33,735 bases of DNA from Candidatus Vecturithrix granuli (GTDB lineage Bacteria > Moduliflexota > Moduliflexia > Moduliflexales > Moduliflexaceae): assembly GCA_000739535.1 (NCBI GenBank), contig DF820479.1:108452-142186 (forward strand), read 5' to 3'. Of the stretch, positions 1 to 8,293 are shown piece by piece (the first letter of the stretch is position 1; each line of letters opens with the position of its first letter). The notes below the pieces were generated by a model. It saw nothing but the letters and a program-made list of their open reading frames with translations, had not been told where the DNA came from and searched no databases. The translations under genes were made by a program, and so were the position numbers.

Positions 1-66
1 ACGAGCCGCTCATTGTTCCCTTCGACTTCGCTCAGGGAACGCATCACTTACCATTCAACCACTACC
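1..66. repeat. Partial copy A of a palindromic MITE/REP-like element
   Basis: This is the right-hand part of the element that is complete at 26742-26855, in the same orientation. It holds the GTTCCC...GGGAAC hairpin at about 15-40 and the terminal repeat ending in CCACTACC at 66. The left part lies outside the window. Its end is fused to the coding sequence of the acetyltransferase read on the minus strand and supplies that gene's last codons and stop. No transposase is visible, so this would be a non-autonomous element. Confidence 0.8.
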
Positions 67-305
67 CCTTTTTGTCTGTAATTTTTCGCTACTCCGATCC
101 TACGAATCCATAATACGTCTGGCTTTTGATTAATACTGCAATACCCAATAAAAAGATTATCGTCAAAGGCAGCAAAACATCCTTTATGTATTAAACCCAG
201 AAATTCCTTGTTATCTACAGGTTCATCTGGAAAACATTCATTATCTACTTGAGAAAAGTCTTCATAGTTAAGGCCTTCTGGACAAAAGATGATTTTTAAA
301 CTCAT
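48..305 (-). pseudogene. GNAT-family N-acetyltransferase, 3' truncated by repeat copy A
   Basis: This is the N-terminal half of a GNAT acetyltransferase, an enzyme class that moves the acetyl group of acetyl-CoA to an amine. The 85 residues end with a beta-4 strand and the start of motif A (IRRIGVAKNYRQKGV), where the usual acetyl-CoA loop is (Q/R)xxGx(G/A). Immediately after QKG the reading frame enters the repeat, which encodes only VVVEW and a stop. The rest of the CoA-binding loop and the C-terminal half of the fold are therefore missing, and complete GNAT proteins are normally about 140-180 residues. The start ATG at 303-305 follows no strong ribosome-binding site. The product is very likely inactive. 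The truncation is seen directly; that the repeat caused it is inferred from the exact junction. Confidence 0.75.
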
Positions 306-476
306 AAGTTTTTGCCTTTCGGGAATCTATTAATGCCACATAACTCCTTATCAGGCGTCATTTTTGTGATGCGCTTCTCGACAGTGAACACATTCTCAGC
401 GTGAAGACAAATTGTATGATTGAGGATTTTGCGAAGCAGGTCAAGGAAAATCTTGCTGATTCGGAAAATTACACCG

Positions 477-845
477 TTATCGTTCTTCTATGCCCGGATG
501 TACTTTCAGTACGATTTCTTTACGGATAGAGACTGTACCCGGTTTTGCGCCGGGCGGTTTACTGACATACCGTGCCTGAGTGCAGGAAACTGCCACGACA
601 CCGCCATTACGAGCTTTGCTGTGATAAGCCGCGATGGCCGCCGCCCGTTTCAAGGTTTCCCGATCCGGTTCTACACCCTTTTTTGCCCGTAAAATCACAT
701 GGCTGCCCGGCATCCCGCGCACGTGAAACCACCAGTCGTCCGATTTAGCGATTTTCAAGCTCAAACGGTCATTGTCCGCATCAGTTTTCCCGGCCAACAC
801 AATCCAGTCGCCCGGTAACACATATTCAAATACTTCCGGCATCAT
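477..845 (-). CDS. Stand-alone NFACT-R (DUF814) RNA-binding domain protein
   Basis: A 122-residue protein that consists of little more than the NFACT-R domain, which in RqcH/Tae2/FbpA proteins contacts rRNA or tRNA during ribosome-associated quality control. The family hallmark is present: the WWFHVRGMPGSHV segment at about 38-50, followed by the ETLKRAAAIAAYHSKAR helix and the YVSKPPGAKPGTV segment. The N-terminal NFACT-N, helix-hairpin-helix and coiled-coil parts of full RqcH are absent, so this is one of the short stand-alone versions. The start is placed at the double ATG 840-845 because GAGAAG lies just upstream; the open frame extends further but that part does not resemble the domain. 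It is divergent from the permease at 1029. Its exact role is unknown; RNA binding is inferred from the family. Confidence 0.8.
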   Translation of the reverse strand: MMPEVFEYVLPGDWIVLAGKTDADNDRLSLKIAKSDDWWFHVRGMPGSHVILRAKKGVEPDRETLKRAAAIAAYHSKARNGGVVAVSCTQARYVSKPPGAKPGTVSIRKEIVLKVHPGIEER

Positions 846-884
846 AATTCTTCTCAGTGATATTCTCGAAAGCAAAAGATTGAA

Positions 885-1022
885 GTGAAAAATCATACCA
901 TAGTTCATTATGGCATTGGTTTACCTTTTGTAACACCCCCTCCGGATCTGTCAATAGAAACTCTGCAAGAAAGGATTTTGGAAAAAATCTATTTGACAGA
1001 AAATCGGTTCAGAAACAAGTGA
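885..1022 (+). CDS. Possible 45-residue leader ORF before the permease
   Basis: An open frame starting at GTG 885 ends in TGA at 1020-1022, six bases before the permease ATG at 1029. The predicted peptide is soluble and protein-like: it has the segment YGIGLPFVTPPPDLS, then an amphipathic helix (IETLQERILEKIYLTENRF). The tight spacing would allow translational coupling to the permease, which has no good ribosome-binding site of its own. No family is recognised and the start has only a weak purine stretch upstream. It could be a real small protein, the remnant of a larger gene, or chance. Confidence 0.3.
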   Translation: MKNHTIVHYGIGLPFVTPPPDLSIETLQERILEKIYLTENRFRNK

Positions 1023-1028
1023 AACAAC

Positions 1029-2273
1029 ATGAGCGTTTTTTGGACAAATATTGATAAGCTGCAATTAGTGTGTATTTTCATCAGCAGTTTTCTGATTTCC
1101 CGGGTGTTGATCGTCGCCAAAATTCCGGAACGGCTGGTGCTATATTTAATCGGTAAAAAACATCTGCCGATCAGCACGATTATTTTTTACGTGATTTTTG
1201 CCTCGGCCCTTCTCTCGTTTTTTATTCCCAATGTGATCACGGTTTTGACTCTGCTGCCGATGATTAAAATTTTGCGCCGTATGTTTGAGGAATCCCTGCC
1301 GCATCGTTACAAAGCGCTGGAAACAATCTTTCCGCTATCCATCATCTATGGCGCGAATATCGGAGGAATGGGTTCAATTACCGGTACACCGGCCAATGGC
1401 ATTATGGTACTGTACGCGACATTTTACAAACTGCCAGGCCTGGAATATTTGAATTTTCAATACTGGTTACTATGGGGCGTTCCGCTGGTGCTTGTGTTTA
1501 TTCTGGCAGCCTGGTTTGTGTTGAGTGCGGCGTTTCGGTTGTGGACGTATCAGAATGAACTGGTCCAGGTCACATTCTCGGAAACCCAGGCGTTTCATCC
1601 GTTACAACGCACTGCCATCCGGCTGACTACCCTGTCTTTTCTGTTGTTTGTTCTGCTCTCGGTACTGATGAAAACGTCTGAAGCGAAACTTGGCGTGTTG
1701 TTCATCTCTGTATTTTTGACGCTTTTGTTGATCGTTGTTTTATTTCTGATTCCGTTGAGAGGTAACCATGGCGGAACGTCGGGGCGTTTGTTGACAATTC
1801 GTGATTGTTATAGCAATCTTCCCTGGCGCGGTCTGGTGTTTGTGGGCGTTATCCTGGTAATTCTCGGCCTCGGCGCGCTCCTGAATCTGGAAGAGGTGAT
1901 TATGCGGTTTTTTGAGCGGATGGTGCGCGTGAATATCCCCGCTTCCTTGCTCTTTCCGCTTATTGCGCTGTTAACGTCGTTTTCCACGGAACTTTTCAGC
2001 AATACGGTCGTACAAGTGGCGATGTTTACCGTTGTCGCCCGGCTGCTTGGCGATTCAGGCCTGATTGCATTTCACGCGTTTCTGATCATTACCTTATCCT
2101 GCACCAATGCCTTTATGACGCCGATTGCGACAGGCGTTAACGGCTTGGCGTTTGGGGAAATGAAGGGGATTTCGCTTTCGACGATGCTCATAGCCGGTTT
2201 GTTGATGAAATTGTTCGGCGTGGCAATTATCGCCTTTGGAACGCCGTTGCTTGTGGGCTGGGTCTTATCCTAG
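1029..2273 (+). CDS. SLC13/DASS-type anion permease
   Basis: A 414-residue polytopic inner-membrane protein, with about ten to eleven hydrophobic segments, of the divalent anion:sodium symporter (SLC13/CitT, ArsB/NhaD clan). Two inverted structural repeats are recognisable: the first substrate/sodium-binding loop is GANIGGMGSITGTPAN at about residues 113-128 and its partner is TNAFMTPIATGVNG near residue 360. The conserved PNVITVLTLLP segment is also present. Family members move dicarboxylates, sulfate or other anions; the substrate cannot be read from this sequence. In the reading frame a TGA lies directly before the ATG, so this start is firm. The ribosome-binding site is weak, and the preceding small frame ends six bases upstream. 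The protein is somewhat shorter than many 450-600-residue relatives. Confidence 0.82.
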   Translation: MSVFWTNIDKLQLVCIFISSFLISRVLIVAKIPERLVLYLIGKKHLPISTIIFYVIFASALLSFFIPNVITVLTLLPMIKILRRMFEESLPHRYKALETIFPLSIIYGANIGGMGSITGTPANGIMVLYATFYKLPGLEYLNFQYWLLWGVPLVLVFILAAWFVLSAAFRLWTYQNELVQVTFSETQAFHPLQRTAIRLTTLSFLLFVLLSVLMKTSEAKLGVLFISVFLTLLLIVVLFLIPLRGNHGGTSGRLLTIRDCYSNLPWRGLVFVGVILVILGLGALLNLEEVIMRFFERMVRVNIPASLLFPLIALLTSFSTELFSNTVVQVAMFTVVARLLGDSGLIAFHAFLIITLSCTNAFMTPIATGVNGLAFGEMKGISLSTMLIAGLLMKLFGVAIIAFGTPLLVGWVLS

Positions 2274-2327
2274 TCCTGTTCGCCCCGACCTCTCTCAGGC
2301 GAAAATTTTCAGTCAGCAGGCATAAAA

Positions 2328-2412
<85 letters not shown>

Positions 2413-2431
2413 TTGTCTTACGACGGAACAC

Positions 2432-2460
2432 ACCATAAAAAAAACTGGTGTTCATGTCAA
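2432..2460 (-). promoter_or_regulatory. Sigma-70 promoter of tRNA-Leu
   Basis: On the minus strand TTGACA (2455-2460) is separated by exactly 17 bases from TATGGT (2432-2437). Transcription would start about 12 bases before the mature 5' end of the tRNA at 2412. A perfect -35, standard spacing and correct position make this convincing. Confidence 0.75.
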
Positions 2461-2761
2461 TAAAAAAATCACAGACCTTGCTGATTTTTGTAAAATTTCC
2501 TGTATTATCGGATATGTACTCTGGTATGCCAGAGTTTCTGCGAGTTTTCTTCTGATAATCTCAAGGTAAAACTTGACATTTCCTACTTGGGCAGAAAACC
2601 TTTTATTCAGAGCTTAGCAGATGAAAATGTGACATTGACATGTAACAAAATACCAAATTCGTTCTACATTTCCCAAAAAGAGACCTGTTTCTCTAAACGA
2701 ATACAGTAGTATTTTCAAAAAATTTTTTACGATACCGCTAATCGGGGATCAGAATCATATT
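2461..2761. other. Intergenic region before tamB
   Basis: Three hundred bases between the tRNA promoter and tamB, AT-rich and without a credible gene. It holds a perfect 7-bp inverted repeat, ACTCTGG-TATG-CCAGAGT, at 2518-2535, which could be a regulator site. Two TTGACA hexamers (about 2574 and 2635) have no good -10 at standard distance. No strong ribosome-binding site precedes the tamB ATG; a GGGGATC lies rather far upstream. Confidence 0.4.
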
Positions 2762-5700
2762 ATGCTGAATGTGTTCAAAAAATTTTTGCTGTTCACCGTG
2801 CTCGCGCTCGTTGTGCTGCTGATTGCTGCCACGCTCGTATATCGCAGCTTTTTTGCTCAAAAAGTCGATCTGTATCTGACGCAGAAAATTCAGAGCGTGC
2901 TTGCGCAGCAATTACAGCGCGAAGTCTCAATCGGAAGCGTACATCTCAGCTTTCCTAACCCGAAGATCGTGATTTCCGATATTGCGATTGCCCGAGAACA
3001 GCAATTATCTGAAGGTTTGCTTTTAGCAGCAAAATCGCTGCAAGCGAGAGTCTTACTCCGCAGTCTCATCTCAAAATATCTTCTGATTGACAATATTATT
3101 CTGGATTCCCCTTTAATCTGGGTTGAATTTGACGAACAGGGACACTCGAATTTACCATCTTTTAAGGGGGAAGAAAAGGAAGAAGAACCTGAGTCTCGTT
3201 TTCGTCCTGAACGGCTGGTGAATCGTTTATCGTTTCCGCACATTCAACTAATTGATGCCCAAATCTATTTTGCTCACCGCCAAATTCCACTGACGGTCTC
3301 TGTTGAACGCCTGAATACCACTGTTTCGTTTGCCCTGGAGGGATTGCGCGTACAGGGCAGCATTGCGCTGGAAGGCGGGGAAATCGAGTATCAGGATCGA
3401 GAGAAAATCACAACGGCTTTTTCAGGAAATCTGGATTTTTATGAGAATACCCTTTCGCTCTCATCTTTCCGTTTGAAAGCCGGAAGTTCGGAATTGACTC
3501 TTGATGGCACAATCGCAAATCTCAGCCAGCCAGACCTGAATCTGGCTGTGTTGGCTGACCTTTCCCTGGATGAAATCGATCGTTTTGCGCAGATCGATCA
3601 AAATCTGAGCGGCAGGGCAGCTTTCCAGGGCGCGGTGACTGGCGTGATTTCCGATATTCGTGCCAACGGGCATCTCAGGTGCGAACAAGGCACGGCCTGG
3701 AAACTCGCGTTTAACGATCTCAACGCCGATTTGCGTTATCAGGAAAGGCAGATTGACATCGCTAACCTAGCGGTCGCTTTATGGGATGGCCGCGTGACTG
3801 GCAACACGACACTGTCTTTTGCGGGTCCGCCGCAATATATGGCTAAAGCTACGCTCAACGGTGTCAATATTCACTACGTGAATACCTTGCTGACAGAGGA
3901 ATTAGACCTAGCTGGCGTCTTGAGCGGTGATGTAGATGTCCGTTCCGATAGTTGGGGTTTTGAAGATTTGGTGCTCCAAAGTACCGTTGAATTGAACGAG
4001 CTTGAGGCTTATGGCGTCAGTGTTCCTCATCTCAACGCCCAGGTAGATATCCAACGAAAAACTCTATCTATCAAGGATCTCGATGCCAAAATTTTTCAAG
4101 GAACCGTCAGGGGCGGAGGTACGCTCGAACTTTTTTCAGATTTTCTCTATCAGGCGAAACTTGATTTGGAGAAAGTCGAGTTAACGCCGATCATGGCTCT
4201 GATTCCTGAGCCGCCCGATGTGGCCGGACAGGTCAGCGGAACCGTTGCAGCGCAAGGCTCGCACTTTGATCTGCCGCATCTGGCCCTCAACGCCGATCTC
4301 GCGCTTACTAACCTGGACGCCTACGATATTCAATCTCCATCCCTGAGTACTAAAGCTCGTATTCAAAACCAGATGCTCTCCATTGAGTCGCTATCTGCCC
4401 AATTATTCGGGGGCAATATTTCCGGCTCTGGAACACTAGTGCTGGCCGGGAGCACAACGCCTGTCTTTGAGACAAAACTTGCTTTGCAAGAAATTTCCGC
4501 TCAGAAGGTGATGCAGCAATTTGCCGTTCAGAAGACCGATTCAGGTGTTGATCTGCGCGGCAGTATTTCCGGGAAGGTGCAAGGCTCCGGGAATTCCTTT
4601 CAGCTCAATGATCTTCGCGCTGAGGCTGCACTCAAAGGCACTGGCGACATTCTGATCGCAACGAACCCGCAAAATACAGCTATTCCATTTCGCCTGGACT
4701 TACAAAGTACACTCAAAGAGGGAACGCTTACCCTGACCACACTGATGGTTGATTCTGCGGCGCTGCAACTAACGACCAGTGGCGCACTCAAACTGATCGA
4801 GCCGGAATTTGATCTGACTTATCAGATCGCATCAGAAAATGTCGAAACCTTGTTGAAGCAGGTGATGCTCTTTATCCCCGGTTTGGATGACACTTCCCCT
4901 CTGGCGAAGTTCCGCGGGAAAATCGAAGAACTTAAAGGTACACTTTATGGCCCTCTGAACAACTTAACGATTCAGGCGAAAGCGCAACTGAAAAAGGCAG
5001 ATTTGGTCTGGATCAAAGCTGATACTTTGAGTACTGAGGTCAATTACCAGGGAACGATGCTCACGATCTCGCACTTGCAAGCTGCTTATAACACGACGGA
5101 AATCAGCGCCAGCGGAACGATTGACTTGGCAAATCCGTCCGACCCACAGTTTCACCTGCCGGTCGCGCTGCAAGCCGGAAAAGTAGCAGATTATCTGGCA
5201 ATGGTTAAACAGGATCTTCCTATTAGTGGACAATTACAACGCATTGAGACAATTGTAAACGGGTCTGCCAGCGATCTCAAAGTCGCCCTTGCACTTCAAG
5301 TTACAAAAGGCGCAGCCTGGGAGCAGAGTTTTGATGCTTTGACCGGCGATGTTCAGCTTGCAGAAAACCGGATTAGCCTTTCCTCCGTGAAACTCAAGAA
5401 GAATGGCGGAACGATCACGGCGAACGGATTCTTTGATTTCGATATGTCCTTCCAGGCGCAGCTTTCCGGCTCGAATCTGGATTTGCACGATATTGATGCG
5501 CTGAAAACTATGGCAATTCAATATGAAGGCAAAGTGGATCTGACCGCGCAGGTTGAAGGCACGTTGCAAGATCCGCACGGCAGCGCTGGCGTCGTGTTGA
5601 AAGACTTGAGCTACAACCAGAATCCAATCGAAAATGTGACCTGTGATATTTCCATGCAAAATCAACGCCTGCATGCCCAACTTACAACCTTCCGCCAAAA

Positions 5701-7318
5701 ATTTACTGCGGCGTTGAACCTGGCGTTGACGCCGGATTTAGACTATCAGGCGGAACTCACGATGGACGGTGCGGCCATTGAACAGATTCTCGCAATAGTT
5801 GCCGAGCTTGAAGGGATCCGCGGCACGATTACGGGGAAAATCACCTCCGCCGGAAGCCTGAAGAACTCGAGTGCGCTTTCAGCTTCGATCAAGCTCAGTG
5901 AATTAGATCTCAACGTTTTCGGCCAAAAGCTCAGAAATACGACTCCGGTTGATTTAACGGTCACGCAGCAAGAATTAACGGTGAACTCCCTGGAACTTAA
6001 AGGTGAAGAATTAGGGTTATTTGCCAAAGGTTTTCTGGATTTTCAGGGAAAATATGATCTTGATTTGGATGGAATTCTCGATTTGCGTCCTATTATCGCC
6101 TTTTTACCCAAAGATATCGGCATTACCTCGCTTTCAGGGCGGGTGCAGCTCATTTGTAATGTGCGGGGAACATTCGAAAATCCCGCGATAGAAGGGATCG
6201 CGGAAATCCACCAGGGACGAGTGGAACTCGCCGCGTATCCGGATCCGGTCACGGATATTCAGGGAAAATTAGCATTTACGAAAGAAGCAATTGAGATTGT
6301 TGGTGTGACAGGCAAAGTCAGCCGGGGAACATTTACAACGTATGGCAAGATCACGTATTCAGGTTTCACGCCCGAAGAATTGATGATTGAAGTCGAAGGG
6401 AAAGAACTTATTGTCCAAAATCTTTTCCCTGAATTAAAAGTGACCGTATCGCCGCATGTGAGAATAACCGGCGATCTCACCCGGCAAAAACTGATTGGCG
6501 AAGTACTGGTTCACGACGTATTGTACACTCAGGACCTCGATTTTCAGGCAATGCTGTTTGAAAAAAGCCGCAGTATTGTTCTTGCTCCCGCTGACGGAGA
6601 AACTGAAAGTGGACAATTGACGTTAGACCTCTCTATTAAAGCTCCTCAAAACATCAAAGTTAAAAATAAACTGGCGGATTTAGATTTGCGGGCGAATCTG
6701 CGTATTCAGGGCACTACTGCGAAACCACAACTTGAAGGTCGAGTGGAGGTTTTAGAGGGCAAAGTCATTTTTGGCGATGTGAAATATACGATCCTCTCTG
6801 GCGTTTTCGATTTTCTCGATCCGCTTAAAATTAATCCAGAGATCAATCTTCAGGCCGAAACTGTGGTGCAGCAATATGACATCAAATTAGGGGTTCAGGG
6901 GAATTTGGAAAAATTCTCCCTGAACATGACCGCGGATCCGCCGCTCACTGACGCTGAAATTGCGCGGTTGCTCACTTCTGGTTCCGGCGGCTCCAATGGC
7001 TATAACATTGTGACAAAACCGCTGCAAACGCTCGTGGAAGGCCGCATTGAAAAGGCGGTCAGACTGGATCGACTAACAGTGAACGTTGATCCCTTGCTCT
7101 CAAGATCCGGAACTTCAGAGACAACCCCCACAGTGACAATGGCAAAACAGTTGTTTCGAGACCTGATGCTCACGTTTACCACTACCGTCGGCGGATCTGA
7201 AAAAACCCAGATTGTCGAAGTAGAATATGAACTCTCTGACAATATGTCAATTACAGCCAGACGCGATGAAAAAGGGGAATTTGAAACAAATTTTACCTTT
7301 AAATTCAAGCTAAAATAA
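2762..7318 (+). CDS. tamB: TamB-like translocation/assembly module protein (AsmA-like, DUF490)
   Basis: A 1518-residue envelope protein of the AsmA/TamB superfamily, long beta-groove proteins that bridge inner and outer membrane, help assemble outer-membrane proteins (with the BamA-like TamA) or carry phospholipids. The N-terminus is a single signal-anchor (about residues 9-28, LLFTVLALVVLLIAATLVY) followed by an AsmA-like start. The body is many degenerate repeats of the type 'L.GTV.G.G.L.L..P......L.L..', as expected for the elongated beta structure. The last roughly 350 residues match the TamB C-terminal domain, including IKVKNKLADLDLRANLRIQG, EGRVEVLEGKVIFGDVKY and the terminal beta strands ending FTFKFKLK. 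No tamA/bamA homologue is next to it. The stop overlaps recO by one base (TAATG), so the two genes are co-translated. Its presence implies a two-membrane envelope. Confidence 0.88.
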   Translation: MLNVFKKFLLFTVLALVVLLIAATLVYRSFFAQKVDLYLTQKIQSVLAQQLQREVSIGSVHLSFPNPKIVISDIAIAREQQLSEGLLLAAKSLQARVLLRSLISKYLLIDNIILDSPLIWVEFDEQGHSNLPSFKGEEKEEEPESRFRPERLVNRLSFPHIQLIDAQIYFAHRQIPLTVSVERLNTTVSFALEGLRVQGSIALEGGEIEYQDREKITTAFSGNLDFYENTLSLSSFRLKAGSSELTLDGTIANLSQPDLNLAVLADLSLDEIDRFAQIDQNLSGRAAFQGAVTGVISDIRANGHLRCEQGTAWKLAFNDLNADLRYQERQIDIANLAVALWDGRVTGNTTLSFAGPPQYMAKATLNGVNIHYVNTLLTEELDLAGVLSGDVDVRSDSWGFEDLVLQSTVELNELEAYGVSVPHLNAQVDIQRKTLSIKDLDAKIFQGTVRGGGTLELFSDFLYQAKLDLEKVELTPIMALIPEPPDVAGQVSGTVAAQGSHFDLPHLALNADLALTNLDAYDIQSPSLSTKARIQNQMLSIESLSAQLFGGNISGSGTLVLAGSTTPVFETKLALQEISAQKVMQQFAVQKTDSGVDLRGSISGKVQGSGNSFQLNDLRAEAALKGTGDILIATNPQNTAIPFRLDLQSTLKEGTLTLTTLMVDSAALQLTTSGALKLIEPEFDLTYQIASENVETLLKQVMLFIPGLDDTSPLAKFRGKIEELKGTLYGPLNNLTIQAKAQLKKADLVWIKADTLSTEVNYQGTMLTISHLQAAYNTTEISASGTIDLANPSDPQFHLPVALQAGKVADYLAMVKQDLPISGQLQRIETIVNGSASDLKVALALQVTKGAAWEQSFDALTGDVQLAENRISLSSVKLKKNGGTITANGFFDFDMSFQAQLSGSNLDLHDIDALKTMAIQYEGKVDLTAQVEGTLQDPHGSAGVVLKDLSYNQNPIENVTCDISMQNQRLHAQLTTFRQKFTAALNLALTPDLDYQAELTMDGAAIEQILAIVAELEGIRGTITGKITSAGSLKNSSALSASIKLSELDLNVFGQKLRNTTPVDLTVTQQELTVNSLELKGEELGLFAKGFLDFQGKYDLDLDGILDLRPIIAFLPKDIGITSLSGRVQLICNVRGTFENPAIEGIAEIHQGRVELAAYPDPVTDIQGKLAFTKEAIEIVGVTGKVSRGTFTTYGKITYSGFTPEELMIEVEGKELIVQNLFPELKVTVSPHVRITGDLTRQKLIGEVLVHDVLYTQDLDFQAMLFEKSRSIVLAPADGETESGQLTLDLSIKAPQNIKVKNKLADLDLRANLRIQGTTAKPQLEGRVEVLEGKVIFGDVKYTILSGVFDFLDPLKINPEINLQAETVVQQYDIKLGVQGNLEKFSLNMTADPPLTDAEIARLLTSGSGGSNGYNIVTKPLQTLVEGRIEKAVRLDRLTVNVDPLLSRSGTSETTPTVTMAKQLFRDLMLTFTTTVGGSEKTQIVEVEYELSDNMSITARRDEKGEFETNFTFKFKLK

Positions 7319-8157
7319 TGGCGTTCAGAAAAACAGAAGCGGTTGTGATTAAGGCGATCAATTTACGCGAAGCTGATAAAATTATCACCTTCTTTTCACG
7401 TGAATATGGGAAAATTCAAGGAGTTGCCAGAGGTGTGCGCAAAATTCGGACAAAGTACAGCGGGAAATTAGAACTTTTTAACCGAGTGGAGGTGATTTTC
7501 TTTCAAAAGACCGAGCCGATGCAAAGCGGAGGGTTTCCTGAAAAACATCCGTTACTGGGGATCACACAAGTCGATCTGGTGGAAGCGCTGCCGCAATTTC
7601 AGACCGATTTTCACCGCATGATCGGCGCGTCATACATTGCGGAATTGCTGAACCGGCTGTTTGAAGACTATGACGATTCCCATAAAGCGGTCTATATCCT
7701 GGTCTGCCATACATTAAAAGCCTTAGCGACCCTCGACCGGATTCAGAATATTCTGCCGGCCTTTGAATTGAAACTTCTAGCTCATTTAGGGTATGCGCCG
7801 GTATTTGATGAGTGTACCGTCTGCCAACGCCCTCGCACACAGACCCTCGCCGAATCGAACTCAATACAGCAGTTGTTGGGATTCAATTTTGCAACTGGCG
7901 GTGTGCTGTGCCCTCGCTGCAAAGCGATCAAAAAAGGGACCTTCGATGTCAGCCCCTCTGTGCTCAATGCGATGCAGCAACTGCTCGAGACCGCAATGTT
8001 GTATATTGAACATGTTCCTCTGACGCCGCAAATTCATCAGGAAATTAAACCCCTGCTTACCGGGTATCTGCAATATCATCTGGGTATTGCCTTAAAAACC
8101 GATACCTTTGTACAAAAACTGCGCTCCACGCATTTTTCAACAAGCGGCATGGTCTGA
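7318..8157 (+). CDS. recO: DNA repair protein RecO
   Basis: A 279-residue RecO, which works with RecF and RecR to displace SSB and load RecA at gaps. The N-terminal OB fold is clear (TEAVVIKAINLREADKIITF, then GKIQGVARGVRK), followed by the helical domain. The C-terminal zinc knuckle is complete: C166xxC169 (ECTVCQR) and C198xxC201 (LCPRCK). Length is slightly above the usual 240-260. The start codon overlaps the tamB stop by one base, so expression is probably coupled to tamB. Nothing odd is visible. Confidence 0.92.
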   Translation: MAFRKTEAVVIKAINLREADKIITFFSREYGKIQGVARGVRKIRTKYSGKLELFNRVEVIFFQKTEPMQSGGFPEKHPLLGITQVDLVEALPQFQTDFHRMIGASYIAELLNRLFEDYDDSHKAVYILVCHTLKALATLDRIQNILPAFELKLLAHLGYAPVFDECTVCQRPRTQTLAESNSIQQLLGFNFATGGVLCPRCKAIKKGTFDVSPSVLNAMQQLLETAMLYIEHVPLTPQIHQEIKPLLTGYLQYHLGIALKTDTFVQKLRSTHFSTSGMV

Positions 8158-8211
8158 AGTTCAGCAACCGTTTAGAAGTGCAAGACTCAGTAAAAATTAT
8201 CAGAAAGCGAC

Positions 8212-8240
8212 TGGACAAAACGTCGGATGCATGATAGAGT
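8212..8240 (+). promoter_or_regulatory. Candidate promoter for the AAA-ATPase/nuclease gene
   Basis: TGGACA (8212-8217), 17 bases, TAGAGT (8235-8240), about 50 bases before the next ATG. Five of six and four of six matches to the sigma-70 boxes with ideal spacing. It would separate the defence genes from the tamB-recO operon. Confidence 0.4.
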
Positions 8241-8293
8241 TTTTTAGAGATGAAATTGCACCTGTCGCGCCTCAAATATGAGAAGGAGGAATC

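Noticed and set aside
340-526. Open frame on the plus strand without a normal start, protein-like around ATG 420 (MIEDFAKQVKENLADSENYT)
   Set aside because: It overlaps the 3' end of the NFACT-R gene, has no good start or ribosome-binding site, and no family is recognised. It could be a gene remnant but cannot be supported.
5234-5698. 154-codon open frame on the minus strand
   Set aside because: Antisense to tamB, where the coding frame is continuous and family-consistent.
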